Below are positions 10,123 to 18,585 of a stretch of 45,944 nt of DNA, piece by piece. Position 1 is the stretch's first letter. Each line of letters opens with the position of its first letter. The translations under genes were made by a program, and so were the position numbers. The notes under the pieces are model-generated. The model searched no databases. It was given only the letters and a program-made list of their open reading frames with translations, and was not told the DNA's origin. This stretch comes from Amycolatopsis thermalba (GTDB lineage: Bacteria; Actinomycetota; Actinomycetes; Mycobacteriales; Pseudonocardiaceae): assembly GCF_003385215.1 (NCBI RefSeq), contig NZ_PQHW01000052.1:1-45944 (forward strand), written 5' to 3'.

Positions 10123-10881
10123 CTACCCGCCCAGGGTGGTGCGCACGTACTCCTCGATCGCGGCCAGTGACGAGGGCGCCGACCACACCCGCTCGACGTG
10201 CGCGTCGTCTCCGGCGCGCTGCTCGCCGATCCGCTCGTCGAACGGCCGGTGGATCTGCGCCTTCGTGTGCCGGAACGCCTCCGCCGGCACCGCCGCCAGC
10301 CGCGTCGCCACCTCGATCGCCCTCGGCAGCACCTCCTCCGGCGCGGCCAGCTCGTCCACCAGGCCCCGGCCCAGCGCCTCCGACCCGGCGTAGGTCCCAC
10401 TCAGGAACGTCAGCCCCGGCAACCGCTCCGTCCCGTACGCGCACCGCAGGATCTCCAGCGCCACCAACGGGAACGGCACCCCGACGAGCAGCTCGGTGAC
10501 CCCGACCCGGCCCCGCTGCGCGTTCAGGACCCGCCGGTCGCACGCCGCCGCCAGCACCGCCCCGCCCGCGATCGCGTGCCCGGTCACCGCCGCGACGACC
10601 GGCCCGGGCCACCCGAACAGCGCCAGGAACGCGTCCGACAGCGCGGGCAGGAACTCCCGGACGTAGGGCGCCCCGCCGGCCGAGACCCGCTTGAGGTCCA
10701 CCCCGGCGGAGAACATCCCGTCCCGCCCGGTCAGCACCACGGCCTTCGCCCCGCCGAGCTCGGCCTCCTCCAGCCGCGCCACCAGCTCCCGGCACAGCTC
10801 GGTGTCCAGCGCGTTCGCCTTGCCGTGGGCCAGTTTCAGCACGGCCACGTCGCCGGCCTTGTCCACCTCGATCGTCGTCAT
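10123..10881 (-). CDS. Enoyl-CoA hydratase/isomerase family protein
   Basis: A 252-residue crotonase-fold protein. The oxyanion-hole segments are visible as GMFSAGVDLKRV and GHAIAGGAVLAAACD, and a single acidic residue lies in the usual active-site strand (GVTELLVGVPFP). Family members hydrate or isomerise acyl-CoA thioesters in fatty-acid and aromatic catabolism; the substrate cannot be assigned. It starts at ATG 10881, only 20 bp after the ABC-2 permease stop, so it is probably the last gene of that minus-strand operon, although no functional connection is obvious. Confidence 0.88.
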   Translation of the reverse strand: MTTIEVDKAGDVAVLKLAHGKANALDTELCRELVARLEEAELGGAKAVVLTGRDGMFSAGVDLKRVSAGGAPYVREFLPALSDAFLALFGWPGPVVAAVTGHAIAGGAVLAAACDRRVLNAQRGRVGVTELLVGVPFPLVALEILRCAYGTERLPGLTFLSGTYAGSEALGRGLVDELAAPEEVLPRAIEVATRLAAVPAEAFRHTKAQIHRPFDERIGEQRAGDDAHVERVWSAPSSLAAIEEYVRTTLGG

Positions 10882-10901
10882 CGCCCCACCGTAGTGGGAA
10901 A

Positions 10902-11828
10902 TCAGCTCGTGATGTCCTTCGTGGCGAACCGGCGCGCGGCCAGCAGCGCGAACACGGTCGCGTAGATCACCGCGGACAGCACCCCGGCGGCCATGTTCGT
11001 CCAGTCGATGTCGGTGGCGATGAGGTCCATCCACCCGTAGGAGTAGTGCGTCGGCAGGTAGTTGCGCAGCGTGCCCAGCGCGGTGATCTGGTCGAGGATC
11101 TGCGACAGGATCGCCGCCAGCACCGCCCCGCCGACCGCGCCCAGCGGCGCGTCGGTGAGCACGGACAGCAGCAGCGCCAGCCCCGCCACCCACGCCAGCT
11201 GGATCACCACGTACACCGCGGACAGCCCGATCGCGATCAGGCTCTGCCCGAACGGGATCGCGTCCCCGGTCGGGCTCACCGCGTCCCCGGCGCCGTAGAA
11301 GATCAGCCCGGCCACCAGCGCCACCAGCGGCAGCAGCACCAGCGCCACCACCGACAGCAGCCCGGACGCGATCGCCTTCTGCCGCAGCAGCCGGTGCCGC
11401 GGCACCGGGATCGCCAGCAGGTACTTCAGGCTCGACCAGGACGCCTCGCTGGCGATCGTGTCGCCGAAGAACAACGCCACGATCGTGGGCAGCAGGAACG
11501 TCCCGGACACGAACAGCGCCAGCACCACGAAGTTCGGCGCGCTCGCCGTCGCCAGGTCGACGAACCCGCCGGAGCGCCGGTTCGGGCTGGACTCGCCGAT
11601 CTCGAACGCCAGCACCAGGATGAACGGCAGCAGCACGACGAACCCGAGCACCAGCTGGGTGCGCCGCCGCCGCAGCTGGCGCCGCAGTTCGACGCCCAGC
11701 CGCAGCGTGCGCCCCGGCCGGTAGCCCTCGACCGCGCCGTCCGCGCCCACCCCGGAGTGGGTGTGCTCGGCGGCGTCGGTCAGCTCGTCCAGGGCCGCGG
11801 GATCGGTGTGGACCCCGTTCTCGCTCAT
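10902..11828 (-). CDS. ABC-2 type permease subunit
   Basis: A 308-residue membrane protein with about six transmembrane segments (for example LVLGFVVLLPFILVLAF, NFVVLALFVSGTFLLPTIVAL, AGVLSAVIYATVFALLAA). A cytoplasmic N-terminal extension of about 60 residues, rich in acidic residues and then arginine, precedes the first segment. The segment ASWSSLKYLLAIPVPRHRLL matches the coupling region of NosY/CcmB-like ABC-2 permeases. Its ATG overlaps the stop of the hydrolase-ATPase fusion (ATGA at 11825-11828), so the two products almost certainly form one transporter. Confidence 0.88.
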   Translation of the reverse strand: MSENGVHTDPAALDELTDAAEHTHSGVGADGAVEGYRPGRTLRLGVELRRQLRRRRTQLVLGFVVLLPFILVLAFEIGESSPNRRSGGFVDLATASAPNFVVLALFVSGTFLLPTIVALFFGDTIASEASWSSLKYLLAIPVPRHRLLRQKAIASGLLSVVALVLLPLVALVAGLIFYGAGDAVSPTGDAIPFGQSLIAIGLSAVYVVIQLAWVAGLALLLSVLTDAPLGAVGGAVLAAILSQILDQITALGTLRNYLPTHYSYGWMDLIATDIDWTNMAAGVLSAVIYATVFALLAARRFATKDITS

Positions 11829-14659
11829 GACGTTTCCTCTCCCACGAGCTGGAGGAACGCGTCCTCCAGCCGTCGTCGCGGCCCGGCCTGCTCGACCGCG
11901 ACCCCGGCCCGGACCAGCGCCGCGACCGCGTCGCCACCCTGCATGCCGTCCAGGTCGGCGTGCACCAGGCTGCCTTCGACGTCCACACCGGACACCCCGG
12001 GCACCCCGCGCAGGGCGTCGGCCGCCGCCTCGGGCCGGTCGACCCGGAAGGTGGCCTCGCCGCCGGCGGCCACGATGTCGCCGACCTCGCCCGCGGCCAC
12101 CAGCCGGCCGCGGTGCATCACCACGACGTGCGTGCAGGTCTGCTCGACCTCGGCCAGCAGGTGGCTGGAGACCACCACGGTCCGGCCGGTCGCGGCGTAG
12201 CGCTGCAGCACCTCGCGCATCTGGTGGATCTGCGGCGGGTCGAGCCCGTTGGTCGGTTCGTCGAGCACGAGCAGCTCCGGCAGCCCGAGCATGGCCTGCG
12301 CGATCGCCAGCCGCTGCCGCATGCCCTGGCTGTAGGTGCGGACCTTGCGGTGCACGGCGCTGCCGAGCCCGGCGATCTCCAGCGCCTGCTCCAGGTGCGC
12401 CTGCTCGATCGGGCGCCCGGTGGTGTCCCAGTACAGGCGCAGGTTCGCCGTGCCGGACAGGTGCGGCAGGAACCCGGAGCCCTCGACGAACGACCCGATC
12501 CGGGACAGCACCGGCGCCCCCGGTGTGACGCGGTGGCCGAACACCCTGATCTCCCCGGCGGTGGGGGTGATCAGGCCCATCAGCATGCGCAGGGTCGTGG
12601 TCTTGCCGGCGCCGTTCGGCCCGAGCAGGCCGAGCACCTGGCCCGGTTCGACGCGGAAGGACAGGTCGTCGACCGCGGTCAGCCCGCCCGGGTAGGCCTT
12701 GGTCAGCCCGTCGATCACCAGCGGCACCTGCGCCAGCTCCGGATCGGCCTGGTGCGACCGCCGCCGGCGCACCGCGGCCAGCGCCGCGACCGCCGCGGCG
12801 ATCGCGAGCGTGACGGCGATGCCGATCAGCGTGCCGACCGGCCACCCGCCGCCGACCGCGTTGCCCGGCACGACCGGCACCGACACCGCCGGGTCGGCCA
12901 GCGCCACCCGGTACGCCGCCGGGGCCACCGGGGTCGCGTACGCCTGGTCGGTGGTCGTGACCACCAGCTGCAGCGCGTGCCCGGCCTCGACCGGCCGCAC
13001 GATCCCGGGCAGCGTCACGGTCACCTCGGCGGTGCCCGACGCCGGGATCGCCACCCGGATCGGCGCGATCGCGTTCGCCGGCAGCGTGCGGGTGCCGTCC
13101 GGGTTGAGGTCGTAGAGCTTGACGAACAGCACCGCCTCGCCGGTGCCCGACACCCGCAGCCGGACCGTCGACGAGCCGGTGATCAGCAGCTGCGAATCGA
13201 CGGGCGCGGAGGTGAAGCGCGCGGACTGGCCGGGCGGGTCGATGCTGAACAGCCCGGACAGCCGCGACGAGCCGCTGACCAGGCCGTTCAGGCCGGGGAT
13301 CCCGCTGACCGCGGCGGGCGTGCCGCCGGGCGGGTTGACGATCGTCTGCTCGTCGCCGGTGAGCGGCAGCGTGCGCCGCGGCGCCTGCGCCGGGTACTCG
13401 CCGGCGTCGACCGTGCGCACCGACGGCGAGCCGGACGCGCGCAGCGAGCCCTGCACGTCGTAGGAGAACCCGCTGAACGGGTTGCCGCCCTCGCCGGTGA
13501 GCTGGAACCACAGCCAGTCGCCGATCTTGGCGCGCAGCTGCGGGCCGGGACGGCCGCCGTCGTGCCCGCCGGTGTACCAGACCTGCTGCACCTGCCCGCC
13601 CGCCGCGGTGATCTGCCGGGCGGTGGCGTCGGACTGGTCGAGCCCGAACAGCGTGTCGGCCTCGCCCTGGACCAGCAGGGCCGGGGCGGTGATGTTCCCG
13701 GTGACGGCCGCGGGGGACAGGCGCTGCAGCAGGGCCGCGACCCGCGGGCTCACCGTCCCGGTCGTGGCCAGGTCGGCGTAGGCGCGGCAGATCTCGGCGG
13801 TGAAGCGGCCGCACGTCGTCGCGCCGAGCTGCCCCGGCGCCTGCTGGGGGAGCTGCGCCGCGGCCGCCGCCCCGCCCCCGCCGGTGGTCCCGGCGGTCTG
13901 GGAGTCGTCGGTCTCCTGGCCGGGCTCGGGCGCCTCGGCCCCCAGGCCGCCGGTGCCCGAGGACGACGTGCCCGCCGAGAACAGCAGCCCGGCCCACGAC
14001 TTCTTGAACACCCCACCGGGTGAAAACGCGCCCGCTGCGGGCGTTCCGGCGGCGGGCGGGGCCGCCGCGGCCACGTTGGGCGTCAGCCCCTGGGCCAGGT
14101 CGTTGTAGGTGATCATCGGCGTGATCGCGTCGACCCGCTTGTCCCGCCCGGCCAGCTGCAGCGCGAGCGCCCCGCCGTAGGAGGCGCCCAGGACGCCGAC
14201 CCGCGGGTCGCCGGGACCGTCGAGGCGGACCTCCGGGCGGGTGGCGAGCCAGTCGACCAGCCGGGCGGCGTCGGCGACCTCGAAGTCCGGGTCGTTCAGC
14301 CCGATCTCGCCGGTGCTGCGGCCGAAGCCGCGCGCCGAGTAGGTGAGCACCACGAACCCGCGCCGCGCCAGCTCCTGGGCGTCCCCGGCGACGCTGTTCT
14401 TGTCGCCGCCGAACCCGTGCGGCAGCAGGACCGCCGGGGCGGGCGTGCGTTCCGGCAGGTAGAGCGTGGTGTCCAGGCTGACCGTCGCGGCGGCGCCGGG
14501 CGCGGCGGGCACGTCGAGGACGGCCTCCTGCGCCGGCACCGCCGGGGGCTCGCTCGACGAGCGGGTCCAGACGAGCACAGCGGCGGCCACCAGCAGGACG
14601 ACCACCGCGAGGGTGACGGTCCGGGACCGGCGCGTGTGCGGGAGCGGGATTCGGGGCAC
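11825..14659 (-). CDS. Alpha/beta-hydrolase (CocE/X-Pro peptidase type) fused to ABC transporter ATPase
   Basis: A protein of about 944 residues with an unusual architecture. An N-terminal membrane anchor (TLAVVVLLVAAAVLVW) leads to an alpha/beta-hydrolase with LLPHGFGGDKNS and the nucleophile motif GASYGG, followed by an X-Pro dipeptidyl-peptidase C-terminal-like beta domain. A second membrane segment (GTLIGIAVTLAIAAAVAAL) and RRRR then precede a complete ABC ATPase (GPNGAGKTTT, YSQGMRQRLA, LLVLDEPTNGLDP). The topology puts the hydrolase outside and the ATPase inside. The start is uncertain: I prefer the GTG at 14659, but a TTG at 14713 is possible. It pairs with the overlapping downstream permease; the role could be export coupled to extracellular hydrolysis, which is inference. 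Confidence 0.85.
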   Translation of the reverse strand: MPRIPLPHTRRSRTVTLAVVVLLVAAAVLVWTRSSSEPPAVPAQEAVLDVPAAPGAAATVSLDTTLYLPERTPAPAVLLPHGFGGDKNSVAGDAQELARRGFVVLTYSARGFGRSTGEIGLNDPDFEVADAARLVDWLATRPEVRLDGPGDPRVGVLGASYGGALALQLAGRDKRVDAITPMITYNDLAQGLTPNVAAAAPPAAGTPAAGAFSPGGVFKKSWAGLLFSAGTSSSGTGGLGAEAPEPGQETDDSQTAGTTGGGGAAAAAQLPQQAPGQLGATTCGRFTAEICRAYADLATTGTVSPRVAALLQRLSPAAVTGNITAPALLVQGEADTLFGLDQSDATARQITAAGGQVQQVWYTGGHDGGRPGPQLRAKIGDWLWFQLTGEGGNPFSGFSYDVQGSLRASGSPSVRTVDAGEYPAQAPRRTLPLTGDEQTIVNPPGGTPAAVSGIPGLNGLVSGSSRLSGLFSIDPPGQSARFTSAPVDSQLLITGSSTVRLRVSGTGEAVLFVKLYDLNPDGTRTLPANAIAPIRVAIPASGTAEVTVTLPGIVRPVEAGHALQLVVTTTDQAYATPVAPAAYRVALADPAVSVPVVPGNAVGGGWPVGTLIGIAVTLAIAAAVAALAAVRRRRSHQADPELAQVPLVIDGLTKAYPGGLTAVDDLSFRVEPGQVLGLLGPNGAGKTTTLRMLMGLITPTAGEIRVFGHRVTPGAPVLSRIGSFVEGSGFLPHLSGTANLRLYWDTTGRPIEQAHLEQALEIAGLGSAVHRKVRTYSQGMRQRLAIAQAMLGLPELLVLDEPTNGLDPPQIHQMREVLQRYAATGRTVVVSSHLLAEVEQTCTHVVVMHRGRLVAAGEVGDIVAAGGEATFRVDRPEAAADALRGVPGVSGVDVEGSLVHADLDGMQGGDAVAALVRAGVAVEQAGPRRRLEDAFLQLVGEETS

Positions 14660-14781
14660 ACCGAAACCGTATGGGAGCTTTCCTGAGAACGTCCCGGCGC
14701 GGGTCGTGATCAAGGGAGCCGGGTGATGAGGGTTACCTAAGGTGGTGTTCGTCCCGTTGATCAGGAAAGATGGATACGACG

Positions 14782-14879
14782 TGGAGGGGAGTATTCCTTC
14801 GCGGCGGTGTCGTCAGCACGGTGGTCCTTCGGGGCACCCGGCACCGCCGGCCGGATCCACCGGCGGAAGAGACCTCCGG
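14782..14879 (+). promoter_or_regulatory. yybP-ykoY manganese riboswitch
   Basis: The aptamer landmarks are all present in order: a P1 5' strand leading into GGGGAGTA (14787-14794), the L1-type GTCGTCAGCAC (14809-14819), a GC-rich arm (GGCACCGCCGG and CCACCGGCGG) and the closing GGAAGAGACCTCC (14865-14877). These match the yybP-ykoY consensus, which senses Mn2+ and typically precedes Mn exporters. Placement directly before a terC-type gene supports the call. Confidence 0.88.
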
Positions 14880-14908
14880 CTAGCTGCTGCTGCGCGCTAA
14901 CCGGAGGT
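14872..14908 (+). promoter_or_regulatory. Alternative hairpin sequestering the terC ribosome-binding site
   Basis: ACCTCCGG (14872-14879), which includes the 3' strand of riboswitch P1, is exactly complementary to the Shine-Dalgarno CCGGAGGT (14901-14908). After one mismatch the stem continues four more base pairs. Formation of P1 on Mn2+ binding would free the Shine-Dalgarno, predicting translational activation by manganese. The pairing is seen in the sequence; the mechanism is inferred. Confidence 0.7.
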
Positions 14909-14917
14909 AATGCGTAG

Positions 14918-15907
14918 ATGAATGTCCCCGTGTGGCTGTGGATCGCCACGGTCGCAGGCCTGCTCGTGCTGATCGCGATCGACCTGGTGATCGTCGACCG
15001 GAAGCCACATGAAGTCACCACCAAGGAAGCGGCCAAGTGGGTCGTCTTCTACGTCAGCTGCGCCGTGCTGTTCGGCATCGGCGTCTGGGTCCTCGCCGGC
15101 CACGACTACGGCGTCGAGTTCTTCACCGGGTACATCACCGAGTACTCGCTCTCGGTGGACAACCTGTTCATCTTCATGGTCATCATGGCCTCGTTCAAGG
15201 TGCCGGCGATCCACCAGCACCGCGTGCTGCTGATCGGCATCCTGCTCGCGCTCGCCATGCGCAGCGTGTTCATCGCCGTCGGCGCCGCGCTCATCGCCCA
15301 GTTCGTGTGGGTGTTCTTCCTGTTCGGCGCGGTCCTGGTGTGGACAGCCATCAGCATGGTGCGCGGCAACGACCACGACGAGGAGTACCACGAGAACGCG
15401 GTGGTGCGGTGGGTGCGCAAGGTCTACCCGGTCACCGAGGACTTCCACGGGCACAAGATGAGCATCAAGCGCGACGGCAAGCGCTGGCTCACCCCGATGT
15501 TCGTGGTGATCGTGGCCATCGGCAGCGCCGACCTGCTGTTCGCGGTCGACTCGATCCCGGCGATCTTCGGCATCACCCAGGAGGCCTTCCTGGTGTTCAC
15601 CGCCAACGCGTTCGCGCTGATGGGCCTGCGGCAGCTGTACTTCCTGCTCGGCGGCCTGGTGAACAAGCTGGTCTACCTGTCCTACGGGCTGGCGGTCATC
15701 CTCGGCTTCATCGGCGCCAAGCTGATCCTGCACGCGCTGCACGAGTACCACGCGGTGCCGGACTGGCTGGACATCAACAACTGGGTTTCGCTGGGTGTGA
15801 TCGTGGCCGTCCTGACCGTCACCACGCTGCTCAGCCTGGCCAAGGCCAAGAAGGACGAGAAGAAGTCCGCGTCGCAGGCTCTTAGCGAGGCTAACGAAAT
15901 CCGGTAG
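14918..15907 (+). CDS. TerC/Alx family integral membrane protein, probable Mn2+ exporter
   Basis: A 329-residue protein with about eight transmembrane segments. TerC-family hallmarks are the acidic membrane motif TEYSLSVDNLFIF in the first half and its repeat SADLLFAVDSIPAIFG in the second half, the residues implicated in metal binding. Alx, MeeF and YceF relatives export manganese, often to metallate exported enzymes. The ATG at 14918 is nine bases after a strong Shine-Dalgarno at 14901-14908. Expression is expected to depend on the upstream yybP-ykoY riboswitch, which supports a manganese rather than tellurite role. Confidence 0.92.
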   Translation: MNVPVWLWIATVAGLLVLIAIDLVIVDRKPHEVTTKEAAKWVVFYVSCAVLFGIGVWVLAGHDYGVEFFTGYITEYSLSVDNLFIFMVIMASFKVPAIHQHRVLLIGILLALAMRSVFIAVGAALIAQFVWVFFLFGAVLVWTAISMVRGNDHDEEYHENAVVRWVRKVYPVTEDFHGHKMSIKRDGKRWLTPMFVVIVAIGSADLLFAVDSIPAIFGITQEAFLVFTANAFALMGLRQLYFLLGGLVNKLVYLSYGLAVILGFIGAKLILHALHEYHAVPDWLDINNWVSLGVIVAVLTVTTLLSLAKAKKDEKKSASQALSEANEIR

Positions 15908-15917
15908 GTTCGGGGGC

Positions 15918-17855
15918 ATGCGTCCCTCGGATCTCGAACTCCTCGCCGTGCCCGGCACTCCCGCGCTGCACGGCACCCTGCTGCTGACCGCGGTCACCAC
16001 CCCCGACCTCGGCGGCAACACCTATCGCGGTTCGCGGTGATCCGCCGCCCCGGGCGGCGGGGCGGCCCGGCAGTGGACCCACGGCGAGCGGGACACCGAT
16101 CCCGCGATCTCCCCGGACGGCCGCTGGGTGGCCTTCCTGCGCGCGAACGGCGGCAAGCCGCAGCTGCACGTGATGCCCGCCGACGGCGGTGACGCCCGGC
16201 GCCTCACCGAGCTGCCGCTCGGCGCCGGCGTCCCGGTGTGGGCGCCGGACTCCCGCCGCATCGCCTTCACCGCGCGCCTGCCCGAAGCGGGCCGCTACGG
16301 CGCGCCGGACGAGGACGGTGAGGTCCTCGAACCGGACGCGGAGGCGCCGCGCCGGATCACCCGGTACGACTACCGGCTCGACGACGTCGGCTTCCTGCGG
16401 GACCGGCCGCGGCGGCTGTTCGTCATCGACACCACCGACACCACCGATCCGGGGGAGCCGGAGCCGCTGACCGACGACCGGGCCGACGTGTCCGACCCCG
16501 CGTGGCTGCCGGACGGCTCGGCCCTGCTGGTCGTCGCGCCCCGCGAGTGGGGCGGCACCGACACCGAGGAGAGCGACCTCTATCTGGTGCCGGCCGGCGG
16601 CGGCGAGCCGGTGCTGGCGGGGCCGACCGCGGGCAGCGCCGCCAAGCCCGCGGTGTTCCCCGACGGCACCGTGTGCTTCTACGGCCCGGAATTCACCTGG
16701 CCGCACGTCGTGGCGCGCAACGTCGGCCTGTGGTCGGCGGAGCTGCCCGCCGACGGTGAGCCGGCCAAGCCGCGGCGCCTGACCGACGCGGAATCGGTGT
16801 GCTGCACGACCGACGTGCCGCCGGCGCCGTTCCGCGACCAAATCCTGGTGACCGTGCTCAAGCGCGGCGCCGTCGAGCTGCGGGCGGTGCCCCGCGACGC
16901 CGACCGGGCGCCGCTGGACGGTCTGGACCGGCTGCTGGGTGAGCGGAGCGCGGTGCGGTCGTTCGCGGTGCACGAGGAGCGGATCGCGGCGGTCGTGGCG
17001 CGGCCGGACAGCTCCGGTGAGGTCGTGCTGCTGGACGGGCGGTCCGAGCGGGTGCTCACGGACTTCTCGAAGCCGGTGCGGGAGTCGGGGCTCCGCCCGG
17101 TCGAGGAGCTGACCACCACCGCGCCCGACGGGTACCCGGTGCACGGCTGGCTGGTGCGGCCCGAGGGCGAGGGCCCGCACCCGGTGCTGCTCGTGGTGCA
17201 CGGCGGCCCGTTCGCGGCCTACGACTGGGGCCTGTTCGACGAGGCGCAGGTGTACGCGTCGGCCGGGTACGCCGTGGTGATGGGCAACCCGCGCGGGTCG
17301 GCCGGCTACGGCGAGAGCCACGGGCAGGCGATCGTGCACGGCCTGGGCACGGTGGACGTCGACGACGTGCTGGCGCTGCTGGACGCGGCCCTGGCGCGGG
17401 ACGACCTGGACTCCTCGCGGGTCGGCGTGATGGGCGGCTCGTACGGCGGGTTCATGACGACGTGGCTGGCGGCCCACCACGGCTCGCGGTTCCGCGCCGC
17501 GTGGAGCGAGCGGGCCGTCAACGCGTGGGACTCGTTCACCGGCAGCTCGGACATCGGCTGGTTCTTCACGGAGGCGTACGTCGGCGCGGACCCGGTGGTG
17601 CAGCGCGAGCGCAGCCCGCTCACCTACGCCGCGCAGATCCGTATCCCGTTCGCGGTGGTGCACTCCGAGCACGACTGGCGCTGCCCGGTCGAACAGGCGC
17701 AGCGGCTGTTCGTGGAGCTCAAGCGGACCGGCACGGAGGTGGAGATGCTGCTCTTCCCGGGCGAGGGCCACGAGCTGAGCCGCTCGGGCAAGCCGCGCCA
17801 CCGGGTGCAACGCTTCGACGCGATCCTGGAGTGGTGGTCGCGCCACCTGGCGTGA
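15918..17855 (+). pseudogene. S9 prolyl oligopeptidase-family gene interrupted by an in-frame stop
   Basis: Translation from the ATG at 15918 gives MRPSDLELLAVPGTPALHG and reads to a TGA at 16038-16040. The same frame then continues without a break (ARQWTHGERD, AISPDGRWVAFLR) to 17855. The downstream part has beta-propeller repeats and a full catalytic domain: HGGPFAAYDWG, nucleophile GGSYGGFM, Asp in SEHDWRCP and His in GEGHELSR, typical of acylaminoacyl-peptidase-like serine peptidases. The next usable start, a GTG at 16128, would remove the first about 70 residues and begin inside a propeller strand. A nonsense mutation or a pair of small indels in this GC-rich spot (real or sequencing errors) could explain it. 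Confidence 0.75.
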
Positions 17856-17867
17856 CTCCTTCCGCCG

Positions 17868-17901
17868 CCCCGTCGCGCATTCCCGGCGATGTGCGACGGG
17901 G
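17868..17901. terminator. Hairpin between convergent peptidase and RES genes
   Basis: 13-bp arms (17868-17880 and 17889-17901) with a single G-T wobble and an 8-base loop, centred in the 57-bp gap between two convergent stop codons. This is a likely bidirectional terminator. Confidence 0.6.
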
Positions 17902-17912
17902 TGCGGGCCGGG

Positions 17913-18569
17913 TCAGTTCAGCAGCACGTAGTTCAGCTCCTCGCAGACCCGGCCCAGCGGCACGTCCAGCCCGGGGTGGTCCAGCGGCAGCAGCACGTCC
18001 GGCGCCAGCGGCAGCGCCTCGCCCGCCGGGGGGTCCCACAGGCACAGCGCGGGGTGCCCGCCGTCCATCGACGAGCGGTACCACAGCCCGTCCAGCTCGG
18101 GGAACGCCGCGCGGATCGCGCGCGCCCAGGCCTGCGTGATCTTCTTCGGCCCGCTCGAGATCTCCTGCGACGCCCCGACCCGCGTCGGCCACAGGCCGGT
18201 CAGGTCGAGCAGCCTCAGCGGCCGCGTCGGGCGCACCACGACCAGCCGCGGCACGCGCGTCTTGCGGTCGACCAGCGACGTCGTCTGGAACACCTCGGCC
18301 ACGCTGGTCCGCACGGTCAGCCCGAAGTACAGCACCCCCTGCCCCGGATCGGTGACCGCGCCCCCGTCCCGGCCGGGCGGCTGCGGGTCGAACCGGCCGT
18401 GCGGCAGCGGCCCGGTGTAGCGGAACGTGTTCCACCGCTGCGGGTGGTTGCCGCCGGCGCTGAAGATCCGGACCAGCCGCTGCGCCGGCGGCACGCGCAC
18501 GATGTCGGTTTCCGGGCGCAGGGCAGCGAGGAGTTCGGCCCGCGACGGCGGGAGTGGCAGACGTGCCAT
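17913..18569 (-). CDS. RES-domain toxin (NAD+ phosphorylase family)
   Basis: A 218-residue protein with the RES fold. Landmarks are the N-terminal Arg in RLVRIFSAGG, the Trp/Tyr block RWNTFRYTG, the segment GVLYFGLTVRTSVAEVFQ holding the conserved Tyr and Glu, and the late Ser/Asp segment GLWYRSSMDGGHPALCLW. Characterised RES toxins (MbcT, Res) degrade NAD+ and arrest growth. The gene starts at ATG 18569, 16 bp downstream of an antitoxin-like gene on the same strand, the standard antitoxin-first order. At 218 residues it is slightly longer than classical RES toxins (about 150-230). Confidence 0.85.
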   Translation of the reverse strand: MARLPLPPSRAELLAALRPETDIVRVPPAQRLVRIFSAGGNHPQRWNTFRYTGPLPHGRFDPQPPGRDGGAVTDPGQGVLYFGLTVRTSVAEVFQTTSLVDRKTRVPRLVVVRPTRPLRLLDLTGLWPTRVGASQEISSGPKKITQAWARAIRAAFPELDGLWYRSSMDGGHPALCLWDPPAGEALPLAPDVLLPLDHPGLDVPLGRVCEELNYVLLN

Positions 18570-18585
18570 GAGAGGTGATGCGACC

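Noticed and set aside
14910-14921. ATG CGT AGA TGA leader overlapping the terC start
   Set aside because: The Shine-Dalgarno ends only one base before this ATG, too close for initiation, and is correctly spaced for the terC ATG at 14918.
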